DNA of 54,569 nt from Bradyrhizobium sp. 138. Its GTDB lineage: Bacteria; Pseudomonadota; Alphaproteobacteria; Rhizobiales; Xanthobacteraceae. Position 1 is the stretch's first letter; each line of letters begins with the position of its first letter. Shown here piece after piece: positions 7,027 through 16,872 of the stretch. The notes below the pieces were generated by a model, which was not told the origin of the DNA, made no database searches, and saw only the letters and a program-made list of their open reading frames with translations. The stretch is taken from contig NZ_JADPKT010000061.1 in NCBI RefSeq assembly GCF_023074075.1, positions 1-54,569 of the forward strand, written 5' to 3'. The position numbers and the translations under genes were made by a program.

Positions 7027-8763
7027 TTAGCGCGGCAGCAAATTCGTCTTCGCAAGATCCAGCACCTCGTCGCCGCGGCCGTTCATCACCGCGCGCAAGA
7101 CCCAGAGGCTGAAGCCCTTGACCTGCTCGGCCGTGATGGTCGGCGGCATCGACAGTTCCTGCTTGGCGGTGACGACGTCGAGCAGCGCCGGGCCGTTATG
7201 GGCCAGCATCTCCTTGACAGCACCGGGAAGCTCGCCGGGATCCTCGACGCGTTTGGCAAAGATGCCCATCGCGCGCGCCATCGCCGCAAAGTCAGGGTTC
7301 TCCAAATCGACATTGGTGTCGACGAAGCCGGCCGCCTTCATCTCCAGTGCGACGAAGCCGAGCACGCCGTTGTTAAAGACGACCACCTTCACCGGCAGCT
7401 TCTCTTGCGTCAGCGTGATCAGATCGCCCATCAGCATGGTGAAGCCGCCGTCGCCCGACAGCGAGATCACCTGCCGGCCGGGCTGCGCCGCCTGCGCGCC
7501 GATCGCCTGCGGCATCGCATTGGCCATCGAGCCGTGCACCAGGGAGCCGATCAGCCGGCGGCGGCCGTTCATGTCGAGATAGCGCGCGGCCCACACCGTC
7601 GGCGTGCCGACATCGGCGGTGAACACGGCATCCTCGCTCGCATGGTCGCTGATGACTTTTGCCAGATATTGCGGATGGATCGGCTTGCTTCCCGGCGTGC
7701 CCTTGGCGAGCGAATCCAGGCCCTCGCGCGCCTTCTTGTAATGCGCGACGGCATCGTCGAGATGCTTGCGCTGCGTCTTTGATTTCAGCAACGGCAGCAG
7801 CGCCTCGATGGTGAGCTTGACGTCGCCGACGAGGCCGAGATCGATCTTGCAGCGCCGCCCGAGATTTTCCGGGCGGATGTCGATCTGCGCGATCTGACAG
7901 TCCGTCGGGAAGAACTGCTTGTAGGGAAAATCGGTGCCGAGCATCACCAGTGCGTCGCAGGCGTGCATGGCCGCATAGCCCGAGGAGAAGCCGATGAAGC
8001 CGGTCATGCCGACGTCGTAAGGGTTGTCGTATTCGACATGCTCCTTGCCGCCGAGCGCATGCACGATCGGGCTCTTCAGCGCCTCCGCAAGCTGCATCAA
8101 GGGTGCATGCGCGCCGGCGCAGCCGCGGCCGCAGAACAGGGTGATGCGCTCGGCACCGTTGAGGAGGTCGGCGAGTGCCTTCAGCTCATCTGCCTGCGGC
8201 ATCACCTTCGGCGCCGGCACGTTGAGGCCGCGCGACGTCGACAGCGCGCGCTTCGGCGGGCTGCGGAACGCGACGTCGCCGGGCATGGCGACGACGGCGA
8301 CGCCGCGCAGGCCGACCGCTGCGCGGATGGCGTTCTCCAGCACGAAGGGAAGCTGGCTCGGATCGGAGACCAGCTCGCAATAATGGCTGCACTCGCGGAA
8401 CAGGTTCTGCGGATGCGTCTCCTGAAAATAGCCGCCGCCGATCTCGGCCGTCGGGATCTGCGCGGCGATCGCCAGCACGGGAACGCGGCTGCGATGCGCG
8501 TCGAACAGGCCGTTGATCAGATGCAGATTGCCGGGACCGCAGGAGCCCGCGCACACCGCAAGGCTCCCGGTCATCTCCGCTTCGCCGGCGGCGGCGAAGG
8601 CGGCGACCTCCTCGTGGCGGACATGGATCCATTCGATCGTGCCGCGGCGGCGCAGCGCCTCGGTCAGGGCGTTCAGGCTGTCGCCGACAATGCCATAGAT
8701 GCGCTTGACGCCGGCCTGTTCGAGCGTTGCCACGAACAGATCGGCCACGTTGTTGATCGCCAT
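7027..8763 (-). CDS. poxB: thiamine-diphosphate pyruvate:quinone oxidoreductase (PoxB type)
   Basis: The 578-residue protein has the three-domain layout of the acetolactate synthase/pyruvate oxidase family. The N-terminal pyrimidine domain carries the catalytic Glu in RHEEVAAFAAAGEAEMTG, and the C-terminal domain carries the GDGGFTMLMGD...NN thiamine-diphosphate motif. Overall features match ubiquinone-dependent pyruvate dehydrogenase, which decarboxylates pyruvate to acetate at the membrane, rather than acetolactate synthase. The ATG at 8763 follows AGGAGA at good spacing. It lies 80 bp downstream of dgoA on the same strand and may use pyruvate released by that aldolase. Glyoxylate carboligase or a 2-hydroxyacyl-CoA lyase are less likely alternatives. 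Confidence 0.85.
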   Translation of the reverse strand: MAINNVADLFVATLEQAGVKRIYGIVGDSLNALTEALRRRGTIEWIHVRHEEVAAFAAAGEAEMTGSLAVCAGSCGPGNLHLINGLFDAHRSRVPVLAIAAQIPTAEIGGGYFQETHPQNLFRECSHYCELVSDPSQLPFVLENAIRAAVGLRGVAVVAMPGDVAFRSPPKRALSTSRGLNVPAPKVMPQADELKALADLLNGAERITLFCGRGCAGAHAPLMQLAEALKSPIVHALGGKEHVEYDNPYDVGMTGFIGFSSGYAAMHACDALVMLGTDFPYKQFFPTDCQIAQIDIRPENLGRRCKIDLGLVGDVKLTIEALLPLLKSKTQRKHLDDAVAHYKKAREGLDSLAKGTPGSKPIHPQYLAKVISDHASEDAVFTADVGTPTVWAARYLDMNGRRRLIGSLVHGSMANAMPQAIGAQAAQPGRQVISLSGDGGFTMLMGDLITLTQEKLPVKVVVFNNGVLGFVALEMKAAGFVDTNVDLENPDFAAMARAMGIFAKRVEDPGELPGAVKEMLAHNGPALLDVVTAKQELSMPPTITAEQVKGFSLWVLRAVMNGRGDEVLDLAKTNLLPR

Positions 8764-8843
8764 GTCGGTCTCCTGATCTCGCTGGGTGTGCAAGATAGGA
8801 TAACGCGCGATGGTGACGGCATCACGGCTAGTTTATTGCCGGC

Positions 8844-9476
8844 TCAATCTTTCGCAATCGCCCGATCATAAGCCGCGATCGTTGCCTTCGCGCGAGCGGC
8901 GACATCGGCGGCGCTCATGCCGGGCTTGTAGAGGCTGGAGCCGAGCCCGAACGCGGTCACGCCGCCCTTGATGTACTCTTCAAAATTCTGGTCGGAGACG
9001 CCGCCGACGGCAGCGATCATCATGCCTGATGGCAACACCGCCTTGATCGCGGCAATGCCGGAGGCACCGAGCACGCTCGCCGGAAAGAACTTCAATCCCG
9101 ACGCGCCGGAGCGCGCGGCCAGCAGCGCTTCGGTCGGCGAGAACACGCCGGGCAGCGTCACCATGGCGTATTGATGCGCACGCGCGAGCACCTGCGTGTC
9201 CACATTCGGCGAGACCATAAGCTTGCCGCCGACGTCGTTGAGGCGATCGACATCCGCGGTGGTCAAGACCGTGCCGGCGCCGATCAGCACGCTTGAAGGC
9301 GCCTGCTTCACGGCCGTCGCGATGGAGCGGAATGGATCCGGCGAGTTCAGGGGAATCTCGATCGCGGTCATGCCGGCTTCGATCAGCACGCCGACGATGG
9401 CTTCGGTCTCCTCGGGCCTGACGCCGCGCAGGATCGCGACCAGCGGCCGCTTCATCGGCGGAAAGGGAACGGTCAT
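8844..9476 (-). CDS. dgoA: 2-dehydro-3-deoxy-6-phosphogalactonate aldolase
   Basis: The 210-residue product is a class I KDPG/KDPGal aldolase that splits 2-keto-3-deoxy-6-phosphogalactonate to pyruvate and glyceraldehyde-3-phosphate. The catalytic features are R17 (AILRGV), E40 (AIEIPLNSP) and the Schiff-base lysine K129 (GLKFFPAS). The IPLNS signature and the adjacent DgoK kinase favour the galactonate over the gluconate enzyme. It starts 14 bp after the dgoK stop, so the two form an operon. The preceding dehydratase of the pathway is not in the window. Confidence 0.92.
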   Translation of the reverse strand: MTVPFPPMKRPLVAILRGVRPEETEAIVGVLIEAGMTAIEIPLNSPDPFRSIATAVKQAPSSVLIGAGTVLTTADVDRLNDVGGKLMVSPNVDTQVLARAHQYAMVTLPGVFSPTEALLAARSGASGLKFFPASVLGASGIAAIKAVLPSGMMIAAVGGVSDQNFEEYIKGGVTAFGLGSSLYKPGMSAADVAARAKATIAAYDRAIAKD

Positions 9477-9490
9477 CTCAAAAATCCTTT

Positions 9491-10405
9491 CTACTTGGTC
9501 CAGATCGCGGCCGCCGCCATCGACAGGCCGCGGCGGACGGCTTCATCGGCATCGACCGGCCCTGAGGTCACAGACAGTGCCTCGAACGCCAGCCGGTACA
9601 GCATCGCAAGCCGCCCCGAGGCAATCAGCTTGACGCCCGCTTGCGGCACGGTGCCGGACAGTCCGGCCGCGAGCTCGACGCCGATCAAGGTGCCCGACAG
9701 CGTCTCGCGCGCCGCAGCCGGCGTGCCGCCGAACAGAAGCTGGCGCGACCGCGCGCCGAACAACAGATTGGCGGCGAAGGCCGGCGCCGCGTAGGCGACC
9801 TTGACCGCCGCCTTGAAGCTCGCGACATCCTCGGCCTCGTCGGCGCCCGCGACCGCGAACGACAGGATGGTCTCGCGCGAGACCACGCTGAAGAGCTCGC
9901 CGGTCATGAAGGTGGAGAAACGTTCGACGATGCCGTCTTTGACGCGCACCCACTTCGAATGCGTGCCGGGCATGCAGACCAGCGCCTCGCCGGCAGCCTC
10001 GAGGCCGAGCGCACCGAGCAGCTGGGTTTCCTCGCCGCGCATGACATCCGGCGCGCCGGCGTCGCGTTGTGCGATGCCCGGCAAGATCCGGATGTCGCGC
10101 GCGTCGCCCGGGACGCGCACGGCCTGTTTCAGCACGGCCGAGAGCGGCGCCGGCGTGTCGACATAGCCGGCTTCGACCCAGCCGGTCTTGGCGCCGGCCA
10201 TGCCGCAGACGAGAACCGGCAGCTGATCCGGCGTCTCAATCGCCGCAAGATGCGATTGCAGCACGGCGGGAAAGCCGGTCTTGGCGGCGGCCAGCATGCC
10301 TTCATCGCTGCGTCGTTCGGCCAGCACCTGGCCGGCACGATCGACCAGCCACAGGCGGAAACTGCTGGTGCCCCAGTCCACCGCGACATAAGCGGGTTCG
10401 GTCAT
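9491..10405 (-). CDS. dgoK: 2-dehydro-3-deoxygalactonokinase
   Basis: The 304-residue product is a DgoK-family sugar-acid kinase that phosphorylates 2-keto-3-deoxygalactonate at position 6. The N-terminal phosphate loop AVDWGTSSFRLWLVD and the MPGTHSKWVRV motif typical of DgoK are clear. It is the first gene of the dgoK-dgoA run and is divergent from the LLM monooxygenase gene, with a 214 bp shared upstream region. Length is typical. Confidence 0.92.
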   Translation of the reverse strand: MTEPAYVAVDWGTSSFRLWLVDRAGQVLAERRSDEGMLAAAKTGFPAVLQSHLAAIETPDQLPVLVCGMAGAKTGWVEAGYVDTPAPLSAVLKQAVRVPGDARDIRILPGIAQRDAGAPDVMRGEETQLLGALGLEAAGEALVCMPGTHSKWVRVKDGIVERFSTFMTGELFSVVSRETILSFAVAGADEAEDVASFKAAVKVAYAAPAFAANLLFGARSRQLLFGGTPAAARETLSGTLIGVELAAGLSGTVPQAGVKLIASGRLAMLYRLAFEALSVTSGPVDADEAVRRGLSMAAAAIWTK

Positions 10406-10619
10406 TCGAACTGTCCTCGTCTCAGCGTCAAGACGCCGTCTCGCGACAATGAGACGACGCTTGGCAAATCTGCCCCGGGATATCGGCTATTGCCGCCGCA
10501 AACCAGCCTTTTCTCGCGGGAGCCGAGCCGCTGCGGCGCTGGCACACCGCTTGCTCATGGCTCCGCACTCAACTTCGTCAACGCGCGACAAGACGCGTCA
10601 ACATCAGATGAGGAAACCC

Positions 10620-11717
10620 ATGGAGATCGGCTATTTCACGATGCCTTCGCATCCGCCGGAGTGCGGCCTGAAGGAAGGGAACGACTGGGACCTGCAGGTC
10701 ATGCGCTGGCTCGACGAGCTCGGCTATCAGGAGGCCTGGGTCGGCGAGCACCACACCGCGCCTTGGGAACCCAACCCCACGCCCGACCTTCTGATCGCGC
10801 AGGCGTTGATGCAGACCAAGAAGCTTCGCATCGGGCCGGGCGGCTTCCTCTTGCCCTATCACCACCCGGCCGAGCTCGCCAATCGCGTCGCGATGCTCGA
10901 CAATCTCTCCGAGGGCCGGCTCAATTTCGGCGTCGCCGCATCCGGGCTGCCGAGCGACTGGGCGATGTTCAACGTCGACGGCATGAGCGGACAGAACCGC
11001 GACATGACCCGCGAGGCGCTGGAGATCATTCTGAAACTCTGGTCTGATCCCGCACCCTTCACCTACAAGGGCAAGTTCTGGACGGTGACCAAGCCGGACA
11101 CGATGTTCGACTTCCTCAAGCCGCACATCAAGCCGCTGCAGGCGCCGCATCCGCCGATCGGCGTCGCTGGTCTCTCGAAGAGCTCGGACACGCTGAAGCT
11201 CGCGGGCGAGCGCGGCTTCATTCCGATGAGCCTCAACCTCAACCCGGCCTATGTCGGCAGCCACTGGGATTCGGTCGAGATTGGCGCCGCCAAGACCGGG
11301 CGCAAGCCGAACCGCGCGGACTGGCGTCTGGTGCGCGAAGTGTTCGTCGCCGACACCGATGAAGAGGCCTGGAAGCTCTCCACCGGCGACATGATGGGCC
11401 GGATGATGAGCGAGTACTTCCTGCCGCTGCTCGGCCATTTCGGCTTCAAGGATTATCTGAAGCACGCGCCCGACGTGCCGGACAGCGACGTCACGGTCGA
11501 ATATTGCGCCAAGCGGAACTGGATCGTCGGCTCGCCCGCGACCGTCGCCGAAAAGATCGAGACCATCTACGACGAGGTCGGCGGCTTCGGCGTGCTCTGC
11601 GTGTTCGGCTTCGACTACAAGCACAAGCCGGAAGCCTGGCACCACTCGCTGTCGCTGCTGAAGAACGAGGTGATGCCGCGCCTTGCGCGTCTCGGCTCCG
11701 CGAAGAAGGCGGCTTGA
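10620..11717 (+). CDS. LLM-class flavin-dependent monooxygenase
   Basis: The 365-residue protein is a bacterial luciferase-like (LLM) TIM-barrel oxidoreductase, with MEIGYFTMPSHPP at the start and GYQEAWVGEHH in the first repeat. Such enzymes use reduced FMN supplied by a partner reductase to hydroxylate or cleave organic substrates. The reductase is encoded 58 bp downstream, giving a two-component monooxygenase. The ATG at 10620 follows GAGGAAA. The frame extends upstream without family sequence. Sequence resembles the limonene monooxygenase-like branch, but the substrate is unknown. Confidence 0.87.
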   Translation: MEIGYFTMPSHPPECGLKEGNDWDLQVMRWLDELGYQEAWVGEHHTAPWEPNPTPDLLIAQALMQTKKLRIGPGGFLLPYHHPAELANRVAMLDNLSEGRLNFGVAASGLPSDWAMFNVDGMSGQNRDMTREALEIILKLWSDPAPFTYKGKFWTVTKPDTMFDFLKPHIKPLQAPHPPIGVAGLSKSSDTLKLAGERGFIPMSLNLNPAYVGSHWDSVEIGAAKTGRKPNRADWRLVREVFVADTDEEAWKLSTGDMMGRMMSEYFLPLLGHFGFKDYLKHAPDVPDSDVTVEYCAKRNWIVGSPATVAEKIETIYDEVGGFGVLCVFGFDYKHKPEAWHHSLSLLKNEVMPRLARLGSAKKAA

Positions 11718-11775
11718 CCCAATGCGGGTGCGGCGCGATCGTGCCGCACCCGCAGCGATTTTCGGAGATTTCCGC

Positions 11776-12330
11776 GTGAGCGTGGACGCAAAGGATTTCA
11801 AGCAGGCGATGCGCCAATGCGCCGGTGCCGTCGCGCTGGTCACCGTCGGCGCCGAACACGGCAAGCGCACGGGATTGACGGTGACGTCGGCCTGCTCGCT
11901 GTCGGACTCGCCGCCCTCGCTGATCGTCTGCGTCAACCGCAACGCCAGCGCGCATGCGCGCATCCGCGAGGAAGGGGCCTTCGCGATCAATTTCCTGCAC
12001 GAGGATCATGCGCTGCTCGCGCTCACCTTCAGCGGCCAGAAGGGCGTCAACGGCGACGACCGCTTTGCTTTCGGCCAGTGGGCGCGCAGCGTGACCGGCG
12101 CGCCGGTCTTGACCGACGCAGTCGCCGCATTCGACTGCGTGCTCGCACAGGAGTTCGAGACCAGGACGCATTCGATTTTCATCGGCGAGGTGCGCGGCGT
12201 GTCGCATGCGGATGCGGCGAGGCCGCTGATCTACCTGCGCAGCAGTTTTCACACGCCACAAGAGATGCGCGAGACGGTGACGGTCGGCGACCTCGATTCA
12301 CGCCACTTGAGCTGGTCCGATTTTTCCTGA
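11776..12330 (+). CDS. flavin reductase-like protein, partner of the LLM monooxygenase
   Basis: The 184-residue product has the FMN-binding split-barrel fold of the HpaC/flavin reductase family: FKQAMRQCAGAVALVTVG, GLTVTSACSLSDSPPSLIVC and FAINFLHEDH are the usual landmarks. It would use NAD(P)H to make reduced FMN or FAD for the adjacent LLM enzyme. The GTG at 11776 is chosen because GGAG lies eight bases upstream and because family sequence begins directly after it. The stop codon nearly touches that of the convergent flavoprotein gene at 12332. Confidence 0.88.
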   Translation: MSVDAKDFKQAMRQCAGAVALVTVGAEHGKRTGLTVTSACSLSDSPPSLIVCVNRNASAHARIREEGAFAINFLHEDHALLALTFSGQKGVNGDDRFAFGQWARSVTGAPVLTDAVAAFDCVLAQEFETRTHSIFIGEVRGVSHADAARPLIYLRSSFHTPQEMRETVTVGDLDSRHLSWSDFS

Positions 12331-12331
12331 T

Positions 12332-13756
12332 CTAGAACAGATCATATCCGGGCGTGAGGATGCCTTCCGGGTCATGACGGCGCCTGGCTTCGCGCAACAG
12401 CGGCCATCTCGGGCCGAAATGATCCGCCCAATCCTGTGATGACATGGCAAGCGCACTCACCGGGTAGAGCATCCCGCCTGCGCCGCGAATGCGGTCGTAA
12501 ATTGCGCGATTGCGCGCGACCTGCCGGTCCGCATTCGCCTTGTCCGCCACCGCAGGGATACGAATGAGATTGAACGGGAACACGACGCGTTCGTCCGGCA
12601 ACCGAAGCAGCGGCGCGCGGCACCCGTCCGTGAACATCGGGTAGTACGTGATCCGCCCGAACGGACCGAGGTCATCGCTGTTCAGCCCGGCAATGACCTC
12701 GCTTGCGACCTCGAGCGCGTTGCTGCCACGCAAATAGGTCAGCAGCCAGGGATGCGGATTGAACCATTGTCCGTTCGATCGCAGAAGCTTTTCGAGCTTT
12801 GCGAAGGCATTGGCGTCGTCACCAAAGGCCATGTCGGAGACGGTCTCACGCTTGTCGGAGAGACCCGCGAACAGAACCTTTTCGTCGGGCAACGTGTCGC
12901 CGTCGTAGAAGACACCTGCTTCCAATTGATGGCGCCAGCCGCCGGCACCGTCGGGCACGACGGCCCCCTGCAACTGATCGAAGCGCTGCTCGGCCAGAAC
13001 ACGCTGCTGATCGGCGCTCAGCGAAGCGAGATCGGGGTAGGACAGCAGATAGCGTCGAACACGTTCGGGTGCGCGCATCAGCGCAAGCGTCGCTCTGGTG
13101 ATGATCGCGCATTGCGCAAGCCCGGCTCGAACGGCATCGAACAGTTCGGCATGCGAGGCCGGCGAGCAGGTGAGCTCAATGCCTTCCCCGGTGACGATGT
13201 CGAGCTCCAGAACCTGGTCGGTCTGGAGCCCATGCCGGGAGGACGACCCGCCAATTCCTCCGATGGCGAGTGTGCCGCCAACGGAGAGGCCAAGGTAATT
13301 GGTCAGGACCGGCGGGACGAGCCCCCTGGCCAGGGTCGCGGCCAGCACCGCGTGCCAGGTCGCTCCGGCGTCGACGACGACATGATCCGGCTCGATCCGA
13401 TGGATCGCCGTCAGCGCGCCGAGATCCAATACGATGCCGTCTTCGGCCATGGCCCGGCCATAGGTCGCATGGCCCTGCCCGCGTGCCGCAACCTTCAGTC
13501 CCTGCTGCCTTGCCCAGCGCAGGATGTCGGCGACGTCGCCGCTCGTCGCCGGCTTGCAGACGGCCCGCGGCCGCCTGTGAATGATGTGACCGAAATCCCG
13601 CGCGGCCGCCGCGCAGGATTCCGCATCGTCCACAAGCAGGGCCTTGGGTGACCGCAGGCCGCCAGCGCCTGGAGGCTGTCCGGCGAAGCTGGCGGAAGCC
13701 AGCGTCGCGGTGACGCTGACGCCCGCATGCAAGAGTGTACGTCGATCAGGAGTCAT
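12332..13756 (-). CDS. exported FAD-linked oxidoreductase, cytokinin-dehydrogenase-like
   Basis: The 474-residue protein has a PCMH-type FAD-binding domain (about 60-235) and a C-terminal substrate domain ending in the DPEGILTPGY motif seen in cytokinin and related oxidases. GQGHATYG places H96 where cytokinin dehydrogenases carry covalent FAD, and GLSVGGTLAIGGIGGSSSRH with VLELDIVTGEG closely follows the plant and bacterial cytokinin dehydrogenase pattern. The N-terminus (TPDRRTLLHAGVSVTATLAS) looks like a Tat signal with RR followed by a hydrophobic run, so export of the folded flavoprotein is likely. Other flavin alcohol oxidases share this fold, so cytokinin as substrate is an inference. 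The LysR gene lies upstream on the same strand. Confidence 0.75.
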   Translation of the reverse strand: MTPDRRTLLHAGVSVTATLASASFAGQPPGAGGLRSPKALLVDDAESCAAAARDFGHIIHRRPRAVCKPATSGDVADILRWARQQGLKVAARGQGHATYGRAMAEDGIVLDLGALTAIHRIEPDHVVVDAGATWHAVLAATLARGLVPPVLTNYLGLSVGGTLAIGGIGGSSSRHGLQTDQVLELDIVTGEGIELTCSPASHAELFDAVRAGLAQCAIITRATLALMRAPERVRRYLLSYPDLASLSADQQRVLAEQRFDQLQGAVVPDGAGGWRHQLEAGVFYDGDTLPDEKVLFAGLSDKRETVSDMAFGDDANAFAKLEKLLRSNGQWFNPHPWLLTYLRGSNALEVASEVIAGLNSDDLGPFGRITYYPMFTDGCRAPLLRLPDERVVFPFNLIRIPAVADKANADRQVARNRAIYDRIRGAGGMLYPVSALAMSSQDWADHFGPRWPLLREARRRHDPEGILTPGYDLF

Positions 13757-13918
13757 GATGCGGTCCTTCGCCGCGCGAAGCGGATGTGCCCCCGCTTCAA
13801 GCTGCGATCGACCACTTGCTGGGACAACCGGCGCCGCGAGGGATAGACATTCCCGCTATCCGGTAGAATGACCTGTTCCCCCCACTGCTGTGCGCGAACG
13901 ATGGCACTGGCGTTGACG

Positions 13919-14806
13919 TCAAAGTCGCTCGTGCTTCAACTTCTCCGCCAGCAGATCCACGAAGAGACGCGTCTTGGCAGGCGGTATCGCGCTCGGCGGA
14001 AACACGGCGTGCACCGGGATCCGGGGCGCCTCGAAATCTTCCAGCACGATCTCCAGCGCTCCGTGATCGATCAGGTCGCGGATCTGCCAGAACGGACCAT
14101 AACCGACGCCGACGCCATGACAGGCGGCGGCATGCAGGGCCGTAACATGATCCGCTCGAAAGCGGCCGTTCACCTGCACCGTCTTCACCTCGCCACCAAG
14201 CCGGAACCGCCACATGTCCGTGTTGCGCCGGCCGGTCTCGCGCATGATGCATTGATGATCGGCCAGATCGTCGGGATGCCGTGGACGGCCATGGCGCGCG
14301 AAATAGCCGGGCGCGCCGTACACGACCGTACGCAACTCGCCGAGCCGGCGGACCTTCAGCGACGAGTCCGGCAATTCCCTGATCCGCACGGCGAGGTCGA
14401 AACCATCCCCGACGACATCGATTGCGCGATCGGACACATGCAGATCCGCTTCAATCCGCGGATAACGCGCCATGAACGCGGCGATGGCCGGCACGACGTG
14501 CGTCGATCCGAACAGGACGGGTGCGGCAATGCGCAAGAGACCGGACGGCTCGACGCGCCGATTGGCCGCTTCCAGCCGCGCCTCGTTGATCTCCGCGTAG
14601 GCCGGCTTGACACGACGATAGAACGCCAGTCCCGCTTCGGTCGCCACTGATTGCCGGGTGGTTCGCCGCACCAGTTCGACACCGGTGCTGCGCTCCAGCG
14701 CGGTCAGCAGCCGGTTGACGGACTGGAGCGACCGTCCCAGTTGCCGCGCGGCCGCGGTCTGGCTGCCGGCCTCGATGACAGCCAGAAAGACTTCGATCTC
14801 CTCCAT
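13919..14806 (-). CDS. LysR-family transcriptional regulator
   Basis: The 295-residue protein has an N-terminal winged helix (MEEIEVFLAVIEAGSQTAAA, RSLQSVNRLLTALE) and a periplasmic-binding-like effector domain (from about residue 85). The ATG at 14806 is chosen because GGAGAGG lies just upstream and the helix-turn-helix starts at once. It is followed after 162 bp on the same strand by the cytokinin-dehydrogenase-like gene, which it may regulate, although LysR genes are more often divergent from their targets. Confidence 0.88.
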   Translation of the reverse strand: MEEIEVFLAVIEAGSQTAAARQLGRSLQSVNRLLTALERSTGVELVRRTTRQSVATEAGLAFYRRVKPAYAEINEARLEAANRRVEPSGLLRIAAPVLFGSTHVVPAIAAFMARYPRIEADLHVSDRAIDVVGDGFDLAVRIRELPDSSLKVRRLGELRTVVYGAPGYFARHGRPRHPDDLADHQCIMRETGRRNTDMWRFRLGGEVKTVQVNGRFRADHVTALHAAACHGVGVGYGPFWQIRDLIDHGALEIVLEDFEAPRIPVHAVFPPSAIPPAKTRLFVDLLAEKLKHERL

Positions 14807-14930
14807 CGAATCCTCTCCTCTTTCGCTCTCTCGGGAATGTATGTGCGCGGCGGCGCGTTTGCCGCCTGATCGACGAGAACCGATCAAGAGCCGAGCGGTG
14901 TCCGGGTTCCGGCAGGAGCCCGCGAACTCG

Positions 14931-16793
<1,863 letters not shown>

Positions 16794-16872
16794 CCTGTAT
16801 TATTGTGCAAAGTCTGGCACCACAGGCGGGGATGTCAATTGGGAACCGGACGCCGCTATTGCTGCACCGCCC

